Source of the DNA: Calcarisporiella thermophila CBS 279.70 | Lineage: Eukaryota > Calcarisporiellomycota | Length of the DNA: 56,226 nt | NCBI RefSeq assembly: GCF_041956535.1 | Contig: NW_027192210.1 | Span: 80,984 to 137,209, forward strand | Direction of reading: 5' to 3' | Shown here: in pieces, positions 1 through 9,418 of the stretch | Layout of the letters: every line of letters begins with the position of its first letter | How positions within the stretch are numbered: the stretch's first letter is position 1 | Notes under the pieces: model-generated | Seen by the model: only the letters and a program-made list of their open reading frames with translations | Databases searched by the model: none | What the model was told of the DNA's origin: nothing | Program-made: the position numbers and the translations under genes

Positions 1-290
1 CGTGATGGGTCCAGTGTAGGGTCTGGTGGTGCAAGCTCCAGGGGGGTTAGAGCAACTCCTGGTCAAAGTGGTGGTGGATGGAGGGTAAGGACACTTCACC
101 ACTGCCGTTGGTGCACCACAAGTGGTCGCAGCGTAAGGGATGGGGCTAGTTGAGCATCCTCCAGGGGGGTTTGAGCAGCTCCTAGTCAAGGTGGTGGTGG
201 AAGGAGGGGAGCGACATTTCACCACTGCCGTTGGTGCCCCGCAAGTAGGTGCTGCATAAGGAATCCGGCTGGTCGTGCATCTGCCATAAA
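1..290 (-). repeat. Coding tandem repeat, 123-bp unit
   Basis: Two adjacent copies of a 123-bp unit (for example gagcaactcct at 50 and gagcagctcct at 173). The period is a multiple of three and keeps the reading frame of the minus-strand secreted protein. Differences between copies include synonymous changes, as expected of a repeat under coding constraint. Confidence 0.85.
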
Positions 291-576
291 TAGGGTGAAT
301 CTTCTTCCTCCTGCCCTGATTCAGGCTTGCGCTCCCGACACCAGTATTGGCCGAATTACTGACGTCTTCCTATTAAATTATTCAACGTAATAAGATTAAA
401 CCGTTTATAGTAAACGGGGATTCTAAAAAGTGCATTTATACCTCTCCAATTTGCTGATCTTCTGCTACATTGTTGTTGCCTTCAATTGCAATTGCGCGCT
501 TGTCAACATTCTCCTCGGCAAGCACGTTGGCCACCAAAAGGAAAGGAAGCGCTATAAGACAAGCTGAAAACCTCAT
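1..576 (-). CDS. Secreted cysteine-rich tandem-repeat protein, 3' end beyond window
   Basis: Exons 576..442 and 369..1 (runs off the left edge); the 72-nt intron is phase 0 (gtataa...ttaatag). The first 20 residues form a signal peptide (basic Met-Arg, hydrophobic core, Ala-x-Ala cleavage), followed by a short propeptide-like stretch with a Lys-Arg site. Exon 2 holds at least two copies of a 41-residue (123-nt) unit starting IPYAA, rich in Pro/Thr/Ser, with four cysteines spaced C-x8-C-x12-C-x6-C; the block SNPPG recurs before the last Cys. The repeats continue to the edge, so copy number is unknown. A TATA-like TATAAAAT lies at 667..660, about 85 bp upstream of the ATG. I do not recognise the family; a cell-wall, adhesin-like or effector-like extracellular protein is a guess. 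Frame, splice phase and repeat conservation make it a real gene. Confidence 0.72.
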
Positions 577-2850
577 TATTAAATTTTAATGAATGAGCTT
601 AAAAGAGCGTGTTAATAATGAACGTGGTTAGTTTGGAGAAATGTCAAAATAACCCTCCTATTTTATAGGCAATCGAAAAGGTGCTTTGGAGTGGGCAAAT
701 TGAGGCAAAACAAGAGATTAGTGGTTTTGATGGACTTTACACGTTAGTTTGGCAAATTAAGACAAAGACCTTGGTTTTATTGAATGTGAAATGGGGCGTA
801 GGGACTGTTGCGTGAGAAAAACGAGCTTAATACCTGAAATTCTTCGGAATAACCACGAAACTTCAAGTAAAATAGGAAAGTTTTCAGGAGCTCTAATATT
901 CGCATTCATTTACTGGAATGAGTCGAAGATGAACCTCTTACCAAAAGAGAAACATAAAAATCGAAACTTTTGGAGTTTTATTCACTAGATAGGGTGATGG
1001 AAGAAGAAAAGTTACAATCTAGCATACCTATTGAAAAGATTAGTAACATGGCCTGACTTTAGACGGTGATGATTATCGTATCGGGAAGTTTTAATACGTA
1101 CTATCTAATATTATTAACACATATGACTACTATCCCTCCAATAATAAACTTTATAAAGATCGAATCGATTCCTGGGCTTTGTTTAAATTTTGATTTAGCA
1201 TGTCTCAGGCATTAGTTTAGATAAAAAGACTGGATGATAAATAAAGTATTGTGAGAATAATATGACTGAATCGAACTAGCAGTTCCTCCTCGAAACTTAA
1301 ACACCTCCTATATTCAACAATGTGATACCCATATTGGCGTTAGCAACAATTCTCGGCACATAAAACCTTCTGAAATATGAATTTACCACGAAAATTGGAC
1401 TGTGCGTTTCCCAAGCAGCTTAGCCCAGATGAGCTATGAGAAACAAAAAATAAAAATAAAATCTGATGAGGCTGCCGTAAAAGAACAGGACAAATCTTAT
1501 AAAACGAATTGTTCTATTTTTGATTTTTTATATTTTCAACTTGAATGCTCCGCCCTTAGGGTTTGCCTTGGCAATTTGCCAAAGTCTTATTTTGATTCTT
1601 ATTGGACATATTGCATTTCGGATTTTAAAATTTAGCCATTTAAACATTCGCCCATATAAGAGAATGTATAGGGATAAAATGCGTGAGATAGCCTATACTT
1701 GGAAAGTAACAAACAAATCAAAAGAATTGCTATGTATAACTGAATCTTCTTATTGGAACTTGCTCCTTTCACAATATACATGAAGTTTTACATATATGAT
1801 ATATCAATTATAAATTTGGTATGAACACATTATAGATTTTAAATGTCATTAAAAGCTCGATTTCAACAGAGTAAAGCTTGGTAAAGTTGGAAATCTCGAT
1901 TTTTGGCACAATGGATTATGGTTATCTATTAGAGATATTGTTGTGGTTGAGAAGAAAATATATTGTATTCAACAATATCTCAATACAACATGCAATGTTG
2001 ACTCCTTAGCTCTGGAGCACATACAATATTTGAGAGGATTTTTTCAAAAATATGTCTCATAGAATTGAATTGAATTTGACAAGAAGGAGCTAAAGCACCT
2101 TTCATATAATTACATCAAGATAAACAGATTACGAGATTCACTTAGGTATGTAATCTTTGTATAAGAATATCTGATACAAAATTCAAATCTTTTGACGATT
2201 CAAGTGTGCCCTGCTAATAACTTGTAGAATTTGTTGAGACATTTATTTCTATTATAAATTATAAAAGTTTAAGACCACTTTCACGATTAAAAAGATATAT
2301 GTTTATTCAGCAGAAACACATGGAACAGAATTCTCCTTGACCTCGAATCATAAATTCCCTTGAAAACATAAAATTAGCAACATTTAGATGGCTCCATTAT
2401 TGTGCGCAAACATATTTGTAGATTTTCCCCGATTAAAACGCTTCAAAGGGTTCTTAGTGATATCTCACCGGGCATCTGGTTCATTTAACCTTTACAGTTG
2501 GAATAAGCAGCTCGAGTGAAATTCTAGCAATGAAAATACGAGTTTGTTGCGGAATCAGAGACATTTCAAATGGTTTTATTGGTCCCACAAAATGCCGATA
2601 AATGAACCCTGATTAGCATAGCAGCGCGGTCTCGGAAATCACAAAGATTGAAATATTGATATTATTACGCGGCAAAAACCTGAATATCACAAGGATTCAG
2701 GGTATGAAGAGTATACTTATTACTATTTTTATGGAGTCAGCTTTTCAAAGTTGAATTTGCCGTGCGTAAATGCTTGTTCTAATACATTGTCAAAGCGATG
2801 TACGTCGGATTTGCCAAAGGACGAAAAATGCCTATAAAAATGCACGCATT
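577..2850. other. Gene-poor AT-rich intergenic stretch
   Basis: About 2.3 kb between the divergent promoters of the repeat protein and the subtilase. Open frames here (near 791-988 and 1402-1783) have AT-driven composition, no recognisable domain, no start context and no splice continuity. I see no RNA gene or mobile element. Confidence 0.5.
2833..2840 (+). promoter_or_regulatory. TATA box of subtilase gene
   Basis: TATAAAAA lies 67 bp upstream of the chosen ATG at 2907, the same geometry as the TATA elements of the two other secreted-protein genes at this end of the window. Confidence 0.5.
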
Positions 2851-2906
2851 CAATGACAAAAGTGCTACAAGTAACTTCAATTGATAATAAGTATTTGATA
2901 TTCAAC

Positions 2907-4360
2907 ATGCGTGCTATTCTACTTCTCTCACTTGTCCTTGCCACACCTGGGTTGGTACTTGGACAAGAGCGGATCGAAATGCCCATTAGTGCCGAGGAGA
3001 TGACCGGGAAAAGTGCTGCTGATAATTACATTGTGATTTTGAAAGAGGGTATCACTAGTGCGGCAGGCCTTCCGATCTCCGACAAATCTAAGACTAAGTC
3101 GTTTCGTATTGGAAACTTCCATGCTCTTGCCGGGAAGTTCGACGCTGAATCCTTGAGCGCATTGAAATCGAATACTATGGTGCAATATATAGAAAAAGAT
3201 AAGATAGTCAAGACATTGGCAACTGTAACTAGAGCAATCTCTAGCACGAACGCAACTGACACGAATGACCTGCAAGAGAATATGTCCGCAAAAGATATTC
3301 AACGCGGAGCTCCTTGGGGATTGGCACGTATCTCCCAGAGGCAAAAGTTGCCGCGATTTAGCCTATTTGGACGTAGATACGATTATGATCCAAACGGTGG
3401 GGAAGGTATCAAAGTTTATGTGATGGACACAGGGATTAATATCAATCATGAGGACTTTGAGGGCCGTGCGGTAAACTCTGAGCTATTGTGCCAATTTTCT
3501 GGCAGCAACTCACAAAATTTCAATTTTTATTATAGAGTCATGGCGCAACAGTATTTGAAGATACTGCAGATACCCATGGCCATGGCACACACGTTGCAGG
3601 CACTGTGGCTGGAAAGCGATTTGGCGTTTCCAAGCGAGCCAACGTGGTGAATGTGAAAGTTTTGGGGGGAGATGGGGAGGGATCAACCATGGGATTTATA
3701 GCTGGATTGGAATGGATTGCTCGAAATGCGGTAAGTTTAGTTTTAAAATGCTTCGTACGGGACCTTATCATATAATATGAATTCCATATCCTTCTTTGTA
3801 ATAGGATAAAACAAAAAGTGTCATCAATATGTCTCTAGGTTTCAATGAAAGGTCCCTTGCAGTTGACATGGCAGTAGGCGAAGTATGTCTCTACATTGCT
3901 CCTAATTCATCAAACTGTATTAAGAGAAATGTGTAAATAGGCAATTAAAAATGGGCTAATTGTTGTCGCTGCTGCTGGAAATGAGAAACGCGATGCGTGT
4001 CTTTCCTCGCCTGCTAAAGTAACAGACGTTATTTCCGTGGCTGCCTCAAACATTGATGACAACCGCTGGGACGATCCAAGAGCTGGGTCAAACTTTGGAC
4101 CAGCCTGCGTCACACTGTGGGCCCCGGGCGAAGACATAGAGTCTGCCGATTTCCGATCTAACACGGGATCCACCACCAAGTCAGGAACCTCAATGGCCGC
4201 ACCTCACGTTGCCGGTGCTGTAGCGAATCTGCTATCCCGTGAAGGTGCATCTTCTCCCCAGGAGATGGCAGAAAAACTTACCCAAAGGGCGACACGAAAC
4301 GCGATTAGTAATACTAGAGGAGCGCCTAACCTACTCCTCTTCGAAAAGAATACCGACTAA
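2907..4360 (+). CDS. Secreted subtilisin-like serine protease (S8, proteinase K-like)
   Basis: Exons 2907..3470, 3536..3730, 3805..3882, 3941..4360, all introns phase 0; 418 aa. The start at 2907 is preferred over the in-frame 2853 because it opens directly on a 19-residue signal peptide (cleavage after VLG). Residues about 40-105 form an I9 inhibitor propeptide (NYIVILKEG...), followed by the mature catalytic domain. Catalytic triad: Asp174 in VMDTG, His204 in HGTHVAG, Ser363 in SGTSMAAPH, with oxyanion Asn293 in AAGNE. The context DACLSSPA after the Asn is typical of proteinase K-like fungal enzymes. It should be secreted as a zymogen and degrade extracellular protein; in related fungi such enzymes serve nutrition or host cuticle attack. 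All key residues are intact, so it is probably active. Confidence 0.93.
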
Positions 4361-5066
4361 ACATTTGAGCAACTTAGGAGGGTATCAATGCCAGCTCATT
4401 AATTTATCTATTCAAGTCTGCTGTACAACTAAATTATGGCTGGCCTAAATTTAATATGTTTCTAATATGTCTAATAAGGAGAATGGTGTCAGTAATGACT
4501 AGTAGGATTAATTTGCGTAGTACTTATATTAATTAATCTTAGGGTAATGACTCTAGTATTAGTTTCTAACTACGATTAATGTTCTTTGGTATAAATTATT
4601 GTATAAACACTTTTTAATGAACAAATATCTCAAAATTCACCTTGGACTATTGCAAGTTTAATGTTGAAATTTAAGTAGCCCCTAGCCTCCCGCCCACAGT
4701 ATCATTTTTTGGATGAAACTAAACTAGCCTTATTTTATCAAAATACAAACTACACGTTCACCATCAATTTAGATATTTATCCTTAACGGATTAAACTCGA
4801 ACAAACTTCAGCATTTCTATCATACGACAAAACTATTGTCCAATTGCAAACGCTTTTCAGCTATTCCATTAAAGCGTTTTCAATAGCCGTATAAATATCC
4901 ATACAACTTTTTTCTTCGGATTCCATATTTATTTAACAAATGAATTTGAACCTTTATCTTAGAATAGTATTGATCATTTGAAAGATATAAATATAAATAT
5001 AGATATAGTATAAAGCTTTATAAGTTGGTTTCATTTAGACCATGTAGACAGCACCCAAAAGGTTGG
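4361..5066. other. Intergenic, AT-rich
   Basis: About 700 bp between the convergent subtilase and small Cys-rich peptide genes. It should contain both 3' UTRs. I see no coding potential or structured element. Confidence 0.5.
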
Positions 5067-5243
5067 CTAGCAGCAGTAGCAGGCGCCTGGGTAATAACAG
5101 CAGAGATGATCACAATTCCCTTCTGCCCTAAGGGTCGCTTCGTCCTTAAGCGTGGAAGGGTCGACGCCTTTGGGCAAGGAAGGACTAGCGGAGGCAAGAG
5201 CACTGAAAGCCACGAAGGCAACGGCGAAAAAGTAGAGCTTCAT
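5067..5243 (-). CDS. Small secreted six-cysteine peptide (58 aa)
   Basis: Single-exon frame of 58 codons, ATG at 5243, TAG at 5067..5069. Residues 1-20 are a signal peptide (MKLYFF start, Ala/Phe-rich core, Ala-Ser-Ala cleavage region). A mid-section of about 22 residues lacks Cys and looks like a propeptide. All six cysteines are packed into the last 15 residues as C-x3-CC-x5-C-x-CC, ending on a CC pair. A TATAAAA element (5333..5340) lies 90 bp upstream of the ATG. The layout (signal, propeptide, compact Cys knot) matches secreted disulfide-rich peptides of fungi; I do not assign a function and know no family with this exact spacing. The Cys clustering and upstream TATA argue against a chance frame. 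Confidence 0.7.
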   Translation of the reverse strand: MKLYFFAVAFVAFSALASASPSLPKGVDPSTLKDEATLRAEGNCDHLCCYYPGACYCC

Positions 5244-5332
5244 TGGTGATTATGGGAGTGGAAGACCTGAGCTGAATCGAGTAGTAGAGATGCGCTTCAC
5301 TGTAGGAATGAGAAAGGGTTAGAAAGAGGCAG

Positions 5333-5340
5333 CTTTTATA
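5333..5340 (-). promoter_or_regulatory. TATA box of small Cys-rich peptide gene
   Basis: Minus-strand TATAAAAG, 90 bp upstream of the ATG at 5243, followed by a pyrimidine-rich leader. No other candidate gene reads away from it. Confidence 0.5.
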
Positions 5341-6140
5341 CGTTTTTTCCTCCGGGTCACACCCCGCAAAGCCTCCTCTAGACCATATGCAAAGTGGAGG
5401 TAAAAATACTTCCTTCGGATCTAAGCGAGCGCCCAAATACCGGAGGTTAGACTCTTGTATATCCGTTGGCCCGATCAGGAACATGAAGTAGTAGTAGTGC
5501 AATAGTTTGAATTGAGAATAAGATACAGATATAAGCGCTCTAGAGGGCTCCAATTGGGGTCACGGGTCTGGGTATAACTCAACCATCCATTTATGGACAA
5601 TCATCTTGGTTATGGAAAGCTGCTTTCGGAAATCTTACTCGGCCTCCATCCATATCCCCCCTCGGATTTAGCCTTGTTCTTCTCTCCAGCATAGAATAGC
5701 CCTACGTGCTCGGTGCCTATTTACTATATCGGTAAATTGCATATCTGCTAGGAGGCGGAGAAGCTAAGCAGGAGAGGAATAAAGGGGCAAAGGGAATCAG
5801 TATCCTTTGTTAATTGTCATATCATCAACATAATATGTGAAAAATAAGCCCGCAGATTTATTGTATTATCGTCGAGAAACTGGGATTCCTAATAAGGAGC
5901 AAGTTTAGATACACTTTCATGGCTTTTTTTTTTAAGTGCTCGTCTAGCAATTTTGCTTGAGGTAAAGAGGGAAAAAATATAATAAAATATATTTTCTAGT
6001 TTCTTCAGCTCCAGAGAGAGGAAGGCACACACCTCCTAACCAATGATAAGAAGAGAAGTCGAATAATGGGTTGAAAACAGAATCCAGAATATATAAAACA
6101 CAAAGCAAGCAAAAATGAAAACACGGAGTAATGCTTGAAG
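5341..6140. other. Intergenic, no gene seen
   Basis: About 800 bp between the small Cys-rich peptide promoter and the ARP2 stop codon. The right end is A/T-rich and probably ARP2 3' UTR. Minus-strand frame 5185-5553 overlaps the peptide's promoter and shows no coding signature. Confidence 0.45.
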
Positions 6141-7795
6141 TTACGTTGAGGTCACAATGCCCAGTTTATCTAATGCTCGCACCCCTTGCTCTTCCCACTC
6201 CTGCTTTGTAATCCAGAAGCTTTCCTTGTCTTTCATGATGTCCGCCAGAATGGCACCACCCAGGAATACCATGTGTTTGCGGCGCGGAGGATCCTCTACA
6301 CGGATCTTCATTTTCTATATTCCCGATGAAAGTCAATATTAATAAGTACACCACTCGTATAGTCAAGTGCATATTAATAAGGGGGGAGGAGTGGCTTACA
6401 TTCAAACGCTCCACATCCATATCTACCACACGTGTCAAATAAAGTTGCTTGAGCTCTTTCTCAAGACGCGAAGGCAAACCCGGGTACATTGAAGATCCAC
6501 CAGAGAGCACGATGTGTTTGTAGAGCTCAGGGCGTACATCAATATCTGCAGCCTGGATTGTGTTGAAAAGAAGTTCTAATAAAAAACAAGCGTGGTTAGA
6601 AAAAAAAAAGCACAAGGCAGCCATTAGTCGAAAAAGGGTTCCAATTACCTGCCACACCGACTGATTCCACATCCACAAGCTCCGGCTGGAAAAGACATTC
6701 AGGGGCCTCAAACCGCTCTTGGCCTACCTTGATAACTCGACCGTCCGGCAGCTGTAGATTGAAAAAGTTAGGTTGATCTCCAATATTCAGAAGGAAGAAT
6801 AAAAAGGCTAAGTATATACTGTATAGCTCTCTACGAGGACGGTCGTTTCGTTTGCGAGCTTGAGATCCAAGTCAATATCATAGCTAAAGTACATAGTAGA
6901 AAGAACATCAGCCGCATATTCCAGCTAGGACCTAGATGGTTAAGCACATGTGTGTCATTCATAAAACCATTACCTGACATAACATAGTTTCTCTTTGATT
7001 TGCCGCACCGTTTCGAAATCGGCCGTGCGGTTAAAAGCGTACCCTCGCAAAAGGAGCAATTTGATGAGATAGCGGGTAACATCGCGGCCTGCCACGTCCA
7101 ACCGCTTCGTGAGGTGAGGCAGGGAGTACCCATCATACACGGGGACAATATGCGTTACCCCATCGCCCGAATCGACGACCACACCCGTCAAAAGACCTAT
7201 AAGAATGGCAATTTCAGTCGTTATGAATAGAAAAAAGGCGCTATAGGATATTACCTTGAGCATAAAGGGTCAGCACGGCTTGGATAGCCACATATACTCC
7301 CTGGAAGCCATACTCTTCGAACATGGTAGCCACCATTTTTTCCCGATTGGCCTTGGGGTTCATTGGAGGCTCTGTCAGAAGAATTTTACTATCCCGTGGA
7401 TCCACACCCAATTTCTCATCAAAAGTATGCCGCCATATATGCCGGATGTCCTCCCAGTTTCGGATGATGCCATTCTCGAGAGGATATGACATTTGGAGCA
7501 TGGAACGGAGCTCAGCAGCCTCTTCGCCTACCATAATATCTCTAATGGCCACATTCCCGATCGACTCTTCCGCACGAAGAATAGGCCGTCCTACAGCCGA
7601 GGGGAATACATGCTCGGGAAAGTTGGAACCGGCGTAGCCACATTTAACGAACTAGATTAAAAATTATTAAAATGCAGAATGAAAGGAGTTAATGAAAGCG
7701 CTAGCATTGGATGAAGGAGCTGCAGACGGAAAGATGGCGGGGAGGATATTTACCCCTGTCCCGTTATCTACAACGATCGTCTTGCTCGCGTTCAT
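6141..7795 (-). CDS. ARP2: Actin-related protein 2 (Arp2/3 complex subunit)
   Basis: Seven exons: 7795..7754, 7651..7255, 7196..6974, 6883..6820, 6751..6649, 6575..6400, 6314..6141; 392 aa, the usual Arp2 length. It begins with the actin-fold phosphate-1 loop (VVDNGTG), continues with [15 protein letters not shown], the second phosphate loop ([19 protein letters not shown]) and the Arp2-typical [12 protein letters not shown] and [19 protein letters not shown]. At the KLCYV junction two acceptors are possible; the one at 6884 gives [16 protein letters not shown], matching the family, so the upstream AG is rejected. Arp2 pairs with Arp3 to nucleate branched actin at endocytic sites. It is divergent from the PPAT gene with 158 bp between ATGs. 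Confidence 0.95.
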
Positions 7796-7953
7796 GTTGA
7801 TCAAAATGTTGAGTTGATGAACAACGCGTTCGATGACTTATTTCTTGGACTCTTGAGGGGTGAAATCATTTTAATCTCCCCCCCTACGTCACCCAATTCC
7901 TTCCCTATTCCTGGAGTCCAATTCAACTTCCTCGACCAACGCTGCCAGCTGAA
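7796..7953. promoter_or_regulatory. Shared bidirectional promoter of ARP2 and PPAT gene
   Basis: Only 158 bp separate the two divergent start codons. The stretch contains a C-rich run and no clear TATA, as is common for housekeeping promoters. Confidence 0.45.
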
Positions 7954-9224
7954 ATGCTCTATCAACACGTGTTAATATACCTCCCACTCACTACGCTCGA
8001 TCTCTCCTCGGCCCACCACCATACCATTCACCACTCCGTTTCTGCTGCTCAAAATCTCACTATTCTCCTGCGTCTTCCATCTTTACCTCAGCCTCCAGCA
8101 CGCGAATGGCATCAGCTACAATCCTTATTGTGCACCATTTACGTTACCGCTTCCAAGACTGCCAACGCATGTGGTCGGCCATTAACCAATGTGGACGTTA
8201 TCTTTGAAGAATGGTGTGGTTATGATGTGGCAACCCAGTGCGAGAATTTGGACACGTTTATTGGGTTTGAACAAGGTATGGATCCTCGTGGTATACCTAT
8301 ATGCCTAGAATTGATTTGATACGCCCCCCATGGCCGTAGAATGGGTTGGATGATAAGTTGGACTTTTTCTCATATTTCTTTCTTCCACTCAGATAAAGCA
8401 AAGCTCGATTCTATCAATGACCGACGTGCTCTCTCCTCGCTACCCCCGCTCTCCTTTCACGTACTTCCTAGCTTCCCGCTGGAGGAACCTCGCCCCCAAA
8501 GCCAGGAGAGTGGCGAAATCGCCCAAGATGCGTTGGATATGAAGCACTATCGAGTAGCGGCGGTTGGTGGAACTTTCGATCACCTCCACCCGGGGCACAA
8601 GATCCTGCTGACCATGACGGCATGGCTAGCAGAAGAGAGACTTGTATGTGGGATAACAGGTGAGCCCATCGCCCCGGTTGCGTGTCGTGGCTTTGTTATT
8701 GAATAGCCTATAACGATCTTGACCTTCGATTCGCCCCCTCCCTACTGCTCTAGCCGATTCTATCCTATCCTCCAAGAAATATCGTGATTTCCTGGAACCG
8801 CTTGCAACTCGCATGGAAAGGACTCACAATTTTCTCACCAAAATAAAACGCGACCTCCGATATGACATCACCCCTATTTACGACGTGTATGGTCCCACTA
8901 GCACGGATGCTGAGATTGAGGTCCTAGTGGTATCGAAGGAAACCGAGGCTGGAGGATTGGAGGGTAAGTGACATTTCCCCCTTCGCTTCGCCCTTGCATT
9001 CAATCGCCCCTTTCTAATGGGATTATTCCGTTGTTTCGGCCTCATCAGTGAATAAAGAGCGAGCAAGACGTGGTCTACCCCAGCTCGATATCCAGATCAT
9101 TGACGTCGTTTCTCCACAACACCCAGCGCTCGCTGGAGAAGATATCAAGCAACTAAAAATTAGTTCCACCGCCATTAGAGAGTTATTATATCAGCAACAG
9201 AATCAACAACCACAACGGCAATAG
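7954..9224 (+). CDS. CAB4: Phosphopantetheine adenylyltransferase (CoA synthesis)
   Basis: Exons 7954..8275, 8393..8659, 8754..8963, 9049..9224; every intron is phase 1; 324 aa. The catalytic nucleotidyltransferase domain begins around residue 165 with VGGTFDHLHPGHK, containing the T/HxGH-like nucleotide-binding signature, and continues through YDVYGPTSTD, and the C-terminal LKISSTAIREL stretch seen in eukaryotic PPAT. It transfers AMP from ATP to 4'-phosphopantetheine to form dephospho-CoA, the fourth step of CoA synthesis; in yeast Cab4 sits in a CoA-synthesising complex. The N-terminal 150 residues are a less conserved extension, as in Cab4. It converges on the acidic-PLA protein gene. Confidence 0.85.
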
Positions 9225-9418
9225 CACCAGCACTCATGCTTGTGGAAATGTGGTTTATTGGCATGTAATAAAATTAATTTAATATGTATTAAGGAAAGAA
9301 AAACGACAGTAGGATAAAAGAGAAGGGATGAAAAAAAAGCCAAAGACAAAATAGCAAAGCATTCCAAAAAAAAAAAAAAAATTTACAAAAAATTATATTT
9401 AAATTAAATTATTCGACG
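9225..9418. other. Convergent 3' UTR region
   Basis: 194 bp between two convergent stops, very A-rich with a 17-nt A run near 9365 and AATAAAA-like signals near 9267. It serves 3' ends of both genes. Confidence 0.5.

Noticed and set aside
1045-1057. 13-bp taacatggcctga repeated near 20527
   Set aside because: Too short to claim a dispersed repeat; flanks do not match.
1402-1783. Two overlapping plus-strand frames in AT-rich DNA
   Set aside because: Hydrophobicity reflects T-rich codons; no domain, no splice continuity, no promoter signal.
6884-6927. Alternative ARP2 acceptor giving an extra [13 protein letters not shown] insertion
   Set aside because: It breaks the conserved KLCYVxYDI sequence; the downstream acceptor restores it exactly.
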